A DNA stretch of 13,894 nucleotides from Marinilabiliaceae bacterium (GTDB taxonomy: Bacteria > Bacteroidota > Bacteroidia > Bacteroidales > Marinilabiliaceae), in NCBI GenBank assembly GCA_027010905.1, contig JALVBA010000032.1, forward strand, positions 1 through 13,894. The letters run 5' to 3'. Below, piece by piece: positions 1 to 6,337 of this stretch. The first letter of the stretch is position 1. Every line of letters starts with the position of its first letter. A model generated the notes under the pieces. That model saw only the letters and a list, made by a program, of their open reading frames with translations. It made no database searches and was not told the origin of the DNA. A program made the translations under genes and the position numbers.

Positions 1-112
1 GTTTATAATATTGTATCAGAGTATTGAGACATAAGCAAATATAACGTATCAACAAATAACCAACATATATTCTAGTTAGTTGCTCACTAAGCTTGCAGTA
101 ATACCAAAGAGT

Positions 113-736
113 ATGACATTTACTTTTATTCGTAATTTATTCACACGAAAAACAGATAACCCTGAAGTAGAAATGAAATATCTCATTGCAGGACTGGGGA
201 ATATCGGATCAGAATATTCTCACACAAGACACAATATTGGATTTGACATTTTGGATGAGATGGCAGGTCAAAACAGCCTCTCTTTCGAAGAAAAAAGATA
301 TGGCTCGGTTGTTGACTACCGTTTTAAAGGGCGCAACTTTATTCTCCTGAAACCTAACACATACGTAAACCTCAGTGGGAAGGCTGTTAACTACTGGTTA
401 CAGAAGGAGAAAGTACCGGTGAGCAAGCTCCTGGTCGTAGTTGATGATCTGGCTCTTCCTTTTGGTACACTTAGGATTAAACCCAAAGGTGGTGATGCAG
501 GCCATAACGGACTGAAAAGTATTCAAGCAGTTTTGGGAACTACTAATTACGCCAGATTACGGTTTGGCATCGGAAATAACTTCAATAAGGGCCAACAGGT
601 AGACTATGTTTTAGGCAGATGGAGTAGTGATGAAAAGGAGATTTTAAAGGAGAAGAGAGATGTTGCTATTCAGATTATAAAAAGCTTTGGCACTATCGGT
701 ACTGCTCAAGCCATGAATCAGTTTAATAATAGATAG
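113..736 (+). CDS. pth: Peptidyl-tRNA hydrolase
   Basis: Cytoplasmic enzyme that hydrolyses the ester bond of peptidyl-tRNAs dropped from ribosomes, recycling tRNA. With the ATG at 113 the protein has 207 residues. The family core begins at Met21 (MKYLIAGLGNIG). Known active-site residues are visible: Asn30 in GLGNIG, catalytic His40 in TRHNIGF, Asn86 in NTYVNLSG, Asp112 in VVVDDLALPFG and Asn132 in GHNGLKSI. From Met21 the length (187 residues) is close to the roughly 194 of the E. coli enzyme, so the first 20 residues are a basic N-terminal extension, as I recall for other Bacteroidota homologues. The reading frame stays open to a TTG at 80, but ATG 113 is the simpler start and ATG 173 is the minimal alternative. 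The S4-domain gene follows after about 106 bases. In Bacteroidota the L25/Ctc gene usually lies just upstream, which here would be outside the window. The family call is certain; the exact start is less so. Confidence 0.96.
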   Translation: MTFTFIRNLFTRKTDNPEVEMKYLIAGLGNIGSEYSHTRHNIGFDILDEMAGQNSLSFEEKRYGSVVDYRFKGRNFILLKPNTYVNLSGKAVNYWLQKEKVPVSKLLVVVDDLALPFGTLRIKPKGGDAGHNGLKSIQAVLGTTNYARLRFGIGNNFNKGQQVDYVLGRWSSDEKEILKEKRDVAIQIIKSFGTIGTAQAMNQFNNR

Positions 737-753
737 TTTATTTGTTTAACTGG

Positions 754-787
754 TTTTGTTTATTTGGCGAATAAATAACAAACAAAA
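754..787 (+). terminator. Weak AT-rich hairpin after pth, possible terminator
   Basis: TTTTGTTT (754-761) can pair with AAACAAAA (780-787), and ATTT/AAAT extend the stem inward past a small bulge. The stem is almost pure A/T apart from one G-C pair, and no T-run follows. It may mark the pth 3' end but would be a poor terminator. Confidence 0.25.
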
Positions 788-789
788 CA

Positions 790-816
790 CTTAGTGTCTC
801 AGTGCCTCTGTGTTAG
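790..816 (+). repeat. Short-period GTG-rich intergenic repeat
   Basis: Three imperfect 8-base units sit in tandem: AGTGTCTC at 793-800, AGTGCCTC at 801-808 and TGTGTTAG at 809-816. The segment lies between pth and the S4 gene, stands out from the AT-rich spacer, and has no coding potential. From memory, similar 'gtgtctcagtgcctctgtg' tracts occur as dispersed intergenic repeats in many bacterial genomes including Bacteroidota. Only one copy is visible here, so dispersal is inferred. Confidence 0.45.
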
Positions 817-842
817 TCATATAATATATCAACAACAGAAAG

Positions 843-1226
843 ATGAAACTTGAGAGTGTTAGAATTGATAAATTTTTATGGGCGGTACGGCTTTTTAAAA
901 CCCGCAGCATTGCAGCAGAAGCATGCAGAAAAGGACGAATAATGTTTGACGGGATAGGTGTCAAAGCATCAAGAATAATAAAGCCAGGAGACACAATCAG
1001 CATTAAAACTCCACCTATAACTAGAGAGTATGAAGTATTAGCTGTTAGTGAAAAACGGATGGGAGCAAAACTTACACCCGACTTCATTAAAGAGACAACA
1101 ACCACCGATCAACTTGAAATCCTTGAACTAACCAGACTTACAAACAGTCAGGGTAGAAATAGAGGTCTGGGCAGACCAACAAAGAAAGACCGACGAGATA
1201 TTGAACGATTATTTAATAATGAATAA
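843..1226 (+). CDS. S4-domain RNA-binding protein (Hsp15/HslR-like)
   Basis: Small basic cytoplasmic protein of 127 residues. Residues 5-50 form an S4 RNA-binding fold, shown by VRIDKFLWAVRLFKTRSIAAEAC followed by a glycine/valine strand region and the KPGDTISI turn. In E. coli the homologue Hsp15 binds free 50S subunits that still carry nascent chain and tRNA and helps rescue stalled ribosomes. That fits its position directly downstream of pth, which acts on peptidyl-tRNA from the same failure. The C-terminal 35 residues are rich in Arg and Lys (GRNRGLGRPTKKDRRDIERL), typical of the family and likely to touch rRNA. The ATG at 843 is the only sensible start. The family assignment is strong; the precise ribosome-rescue role is transferred from E. 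coli. Confidence 0.93.
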   Translation: MKLESVRIDKFLWAVRLFKTRSIAAEACRKGRIMFDGIGVKASRIIKPGDTISIKTPPITREYEVLAVSEKRMGAKLTPDFIKETTTTDQLEILELTRLTNSQGRNRGLGRPTKKDRRDIERLFNNE

Positions 1227-1238
1227 TCTGGATAGTAC

Positions 1239-1258
1239 AGACGCACGGCCGTGCGTCT
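1239..1258. repeat. Perfect 20-bp GC-rich palindrome (REP-like)
   Basis: AGACGCACGGCCGTGCGTCT equals its own reverse complement over all 20 bases. It is markedly GC-rich in an AT-rich spacer, 12 bases after the S4-gene stop. It could extrude as a hairpin. No T-run follows, so it is not a standard terminator. I recall near-identical palindromes occurring as dispersed REP-like elements in Bacteroidota intergenic regions, but only this copy can be seen here. Confidence 0.7.
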
Positions 1259-1314
1259 CAACAACCCTAAAACCCAAAACCCTTTAACCATGTAACATTT
1301 TAACCATAGAAATA

Positions 1315-1851
1315 ATGATTATAGCACATCAAAAAAAGGAGAATAACATTGCTGAATATGTACTTTATATGTGGCAGGTAGAGGATTTGGCAAGAGCGTA
1401 CAATCTGAACATGGTAGAGATAGAGAAGAGTATTGTAAGCCAGTACGAGCAACCTATCGAAGTTGTGAAAGAGATAAAACAGTGGTGGGAGAATATGGTT
1501 AGCATGATGAAGAGTGAGAAGATTGAAAAGAGCGGCCACCTGCAAGTAATATCAAACACCCTTAACGATGTGAATAGATTACATCTTCAACTGCTTAAGA
1601 ATCCTTCAGAAACTGCATACAAGCACAACTACAACTCCATTGCAGGCCTAATAAAAGACTTTAACAACAAAAGCAATAATCAATACAGTAACGATATTGA
1701 AGCCTGCCTGTCGGCAATATACTCATCCTTCATGCTTAAATTGCAGGGCAAAGAGATTACAGAAGGAACTGAAGATGCGATAAAACGTTTCAGTAAGTTT
1801 CTTGCCCTACTATCAAAAAAATATAAAGAAGAGCTTGAGACTAAGGAGTGA
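1315..1851 (+). CDS. DUF4924 family protein
   Basis: Predicted cytoplasmic, mostly helical protein of 178 residues with no signal peptide or membrane segment. The N-terminus (MIIAHQKKENNIAEYVLYMWQVEDLARAYN) matches my memory of the DUF4924 family, which seems confined to Bacteroidota. Members share the N-I-A-E-Y-[IL]-L-Y-M-W-Q-[VI]-E-D block, here at residues 11-24. The rest is charged helices with a Trp pair at residues 57-58. The function is unknown and I see no catalytic motif. It is on the same strand as pth and the S4 gene but separated by 88 bases containing the palindrome. It converges on hisS with 55 bases between the stops. ATG 1315 gives the full family start. Confidence 0.82.
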   Translation: MIIAHQKKENNIAEYVLYMWQVEDLARAYNLNMVEIEKSIVSQYEQPIEVVKEIKQWWENMVSMMKSEKIEKSGHLQVISNTLNDVNRLHLQLLKNPSETAYKHNYNSIAGLIKDFNNKSNNQYSNDIEACLSAIYSSFMLKLQGKEITEGTEDAIKRFSKFLALLSKKYKEELETKE

Positions 1852-1906
1852 CTCAACAAAAGCATCTTAAAACCAATATGAGATTTAAACATGTTATCAA
1901 TAGTAA

Positions 1907-3295
1907 CTAATTGCGAACATGTTGGTTGTGAGTTTCCTTGCAGGTGCTAATTAGATTATCAACTGTTACCTTCTCCTGTTCGCCGGAGTTCATGTTTTTC
2001 AGGGTCACAACTCCCTCGATCATCTCTGTTTCACCAACCATAGCAACAAAAGGCACCTGCTTTTTATTAGCGTAGGTCATCTGTTTTTTCATCTTAACAG
2101 AGTCGGGATAGAGCTCGGCATTAATACCCGCCTTCCTGATCTCAGAAAGCAACCTTAGACAGTGTAGTTGCTCTTTATCTCCAAAATTAACAAACAGTAC
2201 CTGCACCGAAGCATCAGTATGCTTGGGAAAAATTTCAAGCTGATTCATCACATCATAAATACGATCTGCACCAAAAGATATTCCCACTCCCGACACATCT
2301 TTAAGTCCGAATATGCCTGTTAAATCGTCGTATCTGCCTCCTCCGGTAATACTTCCAATCTGAACATCCTTAGCTTTAACCTCAAAAATAGCACCTGTGT
2401 AGTAATTCAGACCGCGGGCAAGTGTTAAATCCAACTCCACCTCAAGATCTATATTCAGCATATTTACCATCTCAAAAACCTGCTCCAGCTCAGAGACTCC
2501 GGTCATGCCTGTTTCCGAATCTTTCAAAACATCCTTTAGCTTTTTTAACTTTACTGCATTATCTCCTTCAAGCAGAATAATCGGCTGTAAAGTGTCAATA
2601 GCCTCACTACTCAATCCCTTTTCGGTAAGCTCTTTATTAACATTCTCTAATCCAATTTTATCCAGCTTATCGATGGCAACAGTAATATCAACAATCTTAT
2701 CTAATGCACCTATCTTTTCCGCAATTCCTGCAAGCACTTTTCTGTTATTAAGTTTTATAACAACATTGATCTTTAACGCCTTAAAAACCTCATCAACAAT
2801 CTGAATTAACTCCACCTCATTAAGAAGTGAGTTGCTGCCAACAACATCAACATCACACTGATAGAACTCACGATACCTTCCTTTCTGCGGCCTGTCGGCA
2901 CGCCAAACCGGTTGTATCTGGTATCTCTTAAAGGGGAATACAATATCGTTTTGGTGCTGTACGACAAATCTGGCAAACGGCACTGTAAGATCGTAGCGAA
3001 GCCCCTTCTCACTTATCTTACTTACAAGTTTGTTTGAACTCTTTTCAGCTAGCAGGTTATCATCTGCCTTCTTCAGAAAATCACCCGAATTCAGTATTTT
3101 AAACAGCAGCTTATCTCCCTCCTCACCATACTTCCCCATTAGGGTTGATAAATTTTCCATTGCGGGGGTTTCAATTGGCAAATAGCCATATTTTTGAAAA
3201 ACCTTTTTTATTGAATTGAAAATATAGTTTCTTTTCACCATCACTTCAGGTGAAAAATCTCTTGTTCCTTTTGGTATTCCGGGCTTCTGTGCCAT
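1907..3295 (-). CDS. hisS: Histidyl-tRNA synthetase
   Basis: Class IIa aminoacyl-tRNA synthetase of 462 residues that charges tRNA-His with histidine using ATP, in the cytoplasm. I chose the ATG whose complement is at 3293-3295 because the family start MAQKPGIPKGTRDFSP begins there. The frame is open for 40 more codons upstream, but those residues are hydrophobic, unlike the family, and overlap the likely promoter. Visible motifs are TLMGKYGEEGDKLLFK (51-66), motif 2 around FKRYQIQPVWRADRPQKGR (122-140), the HisA signature LARGLNYYTG (292-301), GGGRYDDLTG (318-327), and motif 3 in GVGISFGADRIYD (336-348). The anticodon-binding domain spans about 364-453. Length and sequence are normal for Bacteroidota HisRS. 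It faces the small winged-helix gene divergently and DUF4924 convergently. Confidence 0.98.
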   Translation of the reverse strand: MAQKPGIPKGTRDFSPEVMVKRNYIFNSIKKVFQKYGYLPIETPAMENLSTLMGKYGEEGDKLLFKILNSGDFLKKADDNLLAEKSSNKLVSKISEKGLRYDLTVPFARFVVQHQNDIVFPFKRYQIQPVWRADRPQKGRYREFYQCDVDVVGSNSLLNEVELIQIVDEVFKALKINVVIKLNNRKVLAGIAEKIGALDKIVDITVAIDKLDKIGLENVNKELTEKGLSSEAIDTLQPIILLEGDNAVKLKKLKDVLKDSETGMTGVSELEQVFEMVNMLNIDLEVELDLTLARGLNYYTGAIFEVKAKDVQIGSITGGGRYDDLTGIFGLKDVSGVGISFGADRIYDVMNQLEIFPKHTDASVQVLFVNFGDKEQLHCLRLLSEIRKAGINAELYPDSVKMKKQMTYANKKQVPFVAMVGETEMIEGVVTLKNMNSGEQEKVTVDNLISTCKETHNQHVRN

Positions 3296-3340
3296 AACAT
3301 ATAAGATTGTACTATTACTCTTGCATAAAATAAACAGCTG

Positions 3341-3348
3341 CAAATTTA
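3341..3348 (-). promoter_or_regulatory. Candidate hisS -7 promoter box
   Basis: Read on the minus strand this is TAAATTTG, a full match to the Bacteroidota -7 consensus TAnnTTTG, followed by C as is common. It lies 45 bases before the hisS ATG. A TTTC (3366-3369 complement) lies 17 bases upstream and is a poor partner for the expected -33 TTTG. Its position inside the open frame extension supports the downstream hisS start. Confidence 0.4.
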
Positions 3349-3377
3349 TCAAAATTATCCTAACCGAAATAATTAAA

Positions 3378-3393
3378 CTCTTTTTAAAAAGAG
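3378..3393. repeat. Perfect 16-bp palindrome between hisS and the winged-helix gene
   Basis: CTCTTTTTAAAAAGAG is self-complementary throughout. It lies in the 171-base divergent spacer, 30 bases upstream of the proposed hisS -7 box and 73 bases before the small gene. It could be an operator for a dimeric DNA-binding protein or simply A/T-rich symmetry capped by CTC/GAG. No protein partner can be deduced. Confidence 0.4.
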
Positions 3394-3466
3394 ATGTTAA
3401 ACATTTCATCAACAAGAGTGTTTATTGTACTAAAGAACTTACATTAACCATTAAAACTAAAAAGAC

Positions 3467-3646
3467 ATGGATACTACGGACAAGGTACTGGAAACAATGA
3501 GCAAGGCAGGCAAACCTCTGAAAGCAGGAGAGATCGCAGAGCTGTCAGGTCTCGACAAAAAAGAGGTAGATAAAGCGATGAAAGCCCTGAAGAAAGAGGA
3601 CAAAATCGCATCTCCCAAAAGATGTATGTGGGAACCTAGGAGATAG
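3467..3646 (+). CDS. Small winged-helix-like DNA-binding protein (59 aa)
   Basis: This 59-residue gene runs from ATG 3467 to the TAG at 3644-3646. The protein starts MDTTDKVLETMSKAGKPLKAG and ends KRCMWEPRR. The pattern is a compact winged helix: helix 1 (residues 4-14), helix 2 after KPLKAGEIAELSG, a recognition helix in LDKKEVDKAMKALKKE, and a short wing DKIASPKRCMWEP. It is rich in Lys and Glu. I recall small Bacteroidota proteins of this form annotated as transcriptional regulators, with the same AGEIAE..GLDKKEVDKA and SPKRC.WEP blocks. The high codon regularity and conserved-looking ends argue for a real gene. Its targets are unknown. It diverges from hisS, so shared regulation is possible. 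Whether it binds DNA, RNA or protein is inference. Confidence 0.85.
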   Translation: MDTTDKVLETMSKAGKPLKAGEIAELSGLDKKEVDKAMKALKKEDKIASPKRCMWEPRR

Positions 3647-3839
3647 ACCTAGCACCTTTCTGTGATAAGATATTTTCACAAAACGGAGAGTTGCTTTTTC
3701 TCACTTCATTATCTTTATCTTTCCATTTTGTATGTTTATCATAACTGTTTTGCCACTTATCAAAGGCAGGTAACTTTTTATTTTTTTTACGTATACTTAC
3801 ATTAAGTGAAAATAAAGAGGGGAAAATAAACCGTTAATA

Positions 3840-4955
3840 ATGGGAAAGACAATTCTTATTGTCGATGACACACTCGCAATTATTGAATACATAAAAGAGG
3901 CTCTCACATCATATAACTCTTTTTTCAAATTCATAGTTGCTCATGATGGTCATGAGGCATACAATCTGGCAAAGGAAAATATACCGGATGTCGTTATCAT
4001 CAACCGATCTCTGCCTGTAATGAGTGGGGTTGAAGTGTTGATTCGGATAAAAAAGAATCCTTCAACTAAAGACATTCCTGTAATAGTTACTACCACACAG
4101 ACCTCGCATGACAAACTTCAATCTCTAATTGACAACAAAGCATTTAACTACATTAAAAAACCAATAAATACTCAAGAGCTTTTAGTTATATTCAACAATG
4201 CATTAATTCTCTCAAACGCTCTCCAAAATCTTAAAGAACATAAGCAGACTCTTTTTGCCGAGAAACAGAAATCAGAATCTATTTTAAAAGCGTTACTCCC
4301 TGCAAAAATCATTCACGACATAAAAAAAACAGGCTACTCATCTCCAAAAAAATATCAGAATGTTGTAGTGACATTTATCGATTTGGTTGATTTTACCAGC
4401 AAGACAACCACAATGTCACCCCGCCGCCTCACCAAGGAGCTTGGTGAAATATATTCAGCCTATGATGAAATTATTTCCAAGTTCAATTGTACAAGAATAA
4501 AAACAATAGGAGATGCATATCTCGCAACGTGCGGGCTGCCAAGTGAAAATAAAGATGCTATCCTGACCTCTGCAAAAGCAGTTCTAGAGATACGTAACTA
4601 CATAATACATCGTAATATGTCGAGCCCTATAAAATGGGGTATTCGTATAGGTATGTATTACGGTGATGTAATCGGCAGTCTGGTTAGTTCATCCAACTAC
4701 ACTTTTGATATTTTTGGAAACACTGTAAATACAGCAGCGCGTTACCAATCGATGTGTGACCCTATGCAGATAAATATCCCCAAAAGTATGAAAGATGTTT
4801 TACAGGATAAATACAAAATAGTTGAGCGACTGCCACGAAAAGTAAAAGGCAAAGGATTAATGCCTATGTATTATCTACACAATCCTCTGCCAACAATTAA
4901 TATTCCTAAAAAGGAAGATGTACTACACACAAACAAACTCTGTTTGATGTATTAA
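3840..4955 (+). CDS. Receiver-domain class III adenylate cyclase with degenerate phosphoacceptor
   Basis: Soluble 371-residue protein. Residues 3-122 are a response-regulator receiver fold with the acidic pair Asp9-Asp10, a Thr cluster at 84-86 and Lys107 before Pro108. At the phosphorylation site (VVIINRSLPVMSG) the Asp is Asn55. A charged helical linker (about 124-150) leads to a class III nucleotidyl cyclase domain (about 170-335). Its catalytic set is complete: metal ligands Asp181 (FIDLVDF) and Asp225 (KTIGDAY), adenine-selecting Lys221 and Asp290 (FDIFGNT), and transition-state residues Asn297 and Arg301 (NTAAR). The Lys/Asp pair indicates ATP rather than GTP as substrate, hence cAMP production. 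A histidine-kinase gene follows 131 bases later. Because Asn55 cannot accept phosphate normally, the receiver may serve dimerisation or phosphate-independent binding. Domain calls are firm; the physiological input is unknown. Confidence 0.92.
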   Translation: MGKTILIVDDTLAIIEYIKEALTSYNSFFKFIVAHDGHEAYNLAKENIPDVVIINRSLPVMSGVEVLIRIKKNPSTKDIPVIVTTTQTSHDKLQSLIDNKAFNYIKKPINTQELLVIFNNALILSNALQNLKEHKQTLFAEKQKSESILKALLPAKIIHDIKKTGYSSPKKYQNVVVTFIDLVDFTSKTTTMSPRRLTKELGEIYSAYDEIISKFNCTRIKTIGDAYLATCGLPSENKDAILTSAKAVLEIRNYIIHRNMSSPIKWGIRIGMYYGDVIGSLVSSSNYTFDIFGNTVNTAARYQSMCDPMQINIPKSMKDVLQDKYKIVERLPRKVKGKGLMPMYYLHNPLPTINIPKKEDVLHTNKLCLMY

Positions 4956-5086
4956 TTAGGCTTCTCCTATTCCGGTTTTGCGTATAATTTAGAATTATGG
5001 TAATAAACAAGATATGAAAATCTGAGAATACAATTTTTTGTTTGTCTAAGCGTTAATATTCAAATATTGATATCTAATTAAGTCCG

Positions 5087-6241
5087 ATGAATATTTACAC
5101 TAACAAAAAAAAGTGGAAGCTCTTTCTATTGATAGGTGCTGTCGCCATTGGTACATTTACACTCTGGTATACACAAAATCTTGTTGAACAACTAAAAGAG
5201 CAGGAGCGACAGCGCATGTCCTTGTGGGCTGACGCAATGCGGGAGATGACTTTGACAGATATTCAATCTAACACCCCATCATTTATTACGGACGTAATAA
5301 TCAACAACACAACAATTCCGGTAATCTTAGTTGGTGAGAATGACTCTATCCTATACTACAGAAATATCAATGTGTCGGAAAAAGGGGCTAATGAGGTTTT
5401 ATACAAAAAACTGAATACGATGAAGGCTGACAGCTCTCTTTTTGTTATTGACCTTGGTGGGGGAGAACAACAATATCTATATTATGGCGATTCAATACTT
5501 ATTTGGCAATTAGGCTGGTTTCCAATAGTTCAGCTATTGGTTGTTTCTGTTTTTATCTTTGTTGCCTACCTCGCTTTCAGCGGTGCACGTAAGGCTGAGC
5601 AGGATCAGGTTTGGGCAGGCATGGCAAAAGAGACTGCTCACCAATTGGGTACTCCAACGTCATCACTTTTAGGATGGATTGATGTATTACAACTAAAATA
5701 CAAAGAGGATGAACTCCTGAAGGAGATGAACAAGGATGTTCAGCGGTTGCAGACTATCACCGACAGATTTTCAAAAATTGGTTCAAAACCTGAAATGAAG
5801 GAACTTGAGTTGAATAGTGTAATTATTTCATCAATAGAGTATCTGAAAAGACGAACTTCAAAAAAGATAGAATTTAAACTTGATTTGCCAAAAGAGCTGA
5901 TTAGTGCAAACCTTAACCCTGTTCTGTTTGAATGGGCTATCGAAAATATCTGTAAAAATGCTATTGATGCATCAGACGGCAAAGGAGCAATAAAAATATC
6001 ACTTCTGAAAAAGAGAGAAAACACCGTAATTGATATTAAAGATAAGGGTAAAGGGATTGTGAAATCCCGATTCAGAACAGTTTTTGAGCCCGGCTATACC
6101 ACAAAGAAAAGGGGCTGGGGACTGGGGCTTTCTCTAACAAAGCGCATTGTAGAACAGTATCATGGAGGAACGATATTTGTAAAGGAGTCTGAATTAGGGG
6201 AAGGTACAACGTTCAGGATAATTCTTCCTCATGTTGAATAA
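5087..6241 (+). CDS. Membrane sensor histidine kinase with HQLGTP H-box
   Basis: Inner-membrane protein of 384 residues. Transmembrane helix 1 is about residues 11-28 and helix 2 about 145-165. Between them lies an extracytoplasmic domain of roughly 115 residues with no recognised ligand motif. The cytoplasmic part has a HisKA-type dimerisation helix with phosphoacceptor His185 in KETAHQLGTPTSS. The HATPase domain shows an N-box (ENICKNAIDAS, 286-296), G1 (DKGKGI, 319-324), an F-box (FEPGYTTKK) and G2 (GWGLGLSL, 343-350). The residue after the His is Gln186, where canonical HisKA kinases carry Glu. I recall this HQLGTP form from other Bacteroidota kinases. There is no PAS or HAMP domain. The only receiver nearby is the Asn55 receiver upstream, which cannot be a normal phosphoryl acceptor, so the cognate regulator is probably elsewhere. 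Confidence 0.93.
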   Translation: MNIYTNKKKWKLFLLIGAVAIGTFTLWYTQNLVEQLKEQERQRMSLWADAMREMTLTDIQSNTPSFITDVIINNTTIPVILVGENDSILYYRNINVSEKGANEVLYKKLNTMKADSSLFVIDLGGGEQQYLYYGDSILIWQLGWFPIVQLLVVSVFIFVAYLAFSGARKAEQDQVWAGMAKETAHQLGTPTSSLLGWIDVLQLKYKEDELLKEMNKDVQRLQTITDRFSKIGSKPEMKELELNSVIISSIEYLKRRTSKKIEFKLDLPKELISANLNPVLFEWAIENICKNAIDASDGKGAIKISLLKKRENTVIDIKDKGKGIVKSRFRTVFEPGYTTKKRGWGLGLSLTKRIVEQYHGGTIFVKESELGEGTTFRIILPHVE

Positions 6242-6337
6242 AGCTACATAAATCAGATGTCAAATTATAATGTGAATCCGTAACCTTGTGCATTTTATTT
6301 CGTAACCAATATTTATAGTTTTTTAATTTGTAAAGTT

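Noticed and set aside
80..112. TTG start extending pth by 11 residues
   Set aside because: An ATG follows at 113 in frame, and no family feature or ribosome-binding sequence favours the TTG.
791..1105. 104-codon minus-strand ORF opposite the S4 gene
   Set aside because: It lies antisense to a clear family member, has no recognisable motif and looks like a shadow frame.
1888..1923. AACATGTT at 1888-1895 and again at 1916-1923 between the DUF4924 and hisS stops
   Set aside because: Each is a short self-complementary octamer; the pair could form a hairpin with a 20-base loop, but without a T-run. The second copy is inside the hisS coding end. Not convincing as a terminator or operator.
3296..3415. 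40-residue N-terminal extension of hisS
   Set aside because: The extension is hydrophobic and unlike the family, it would cover the candidate promoter box, and the standard MA-KPGIPKGTRDFSP start lies at 3295.
3663..3720. GATAAGATA / TATCTTTATC inverted repeat after the winged-helix gene
   Set aside because: The arms are A/T-rich, mismatched by one base and about 40 bases apart, too weak for a terminator or site call.
6278..6307. CGTAACC occurring twice before the TPR-caspase gene
   Set aside because: Seven-base direct repeat only, with no symmetry or linked element; likely chance.
6323..6330. TTAATTTG as a -7 box for the TPR-caspase gene
   Set aside because: It mismatches TAnnTTTG at a key base and would leave almost no leader before the ATG at 6338.
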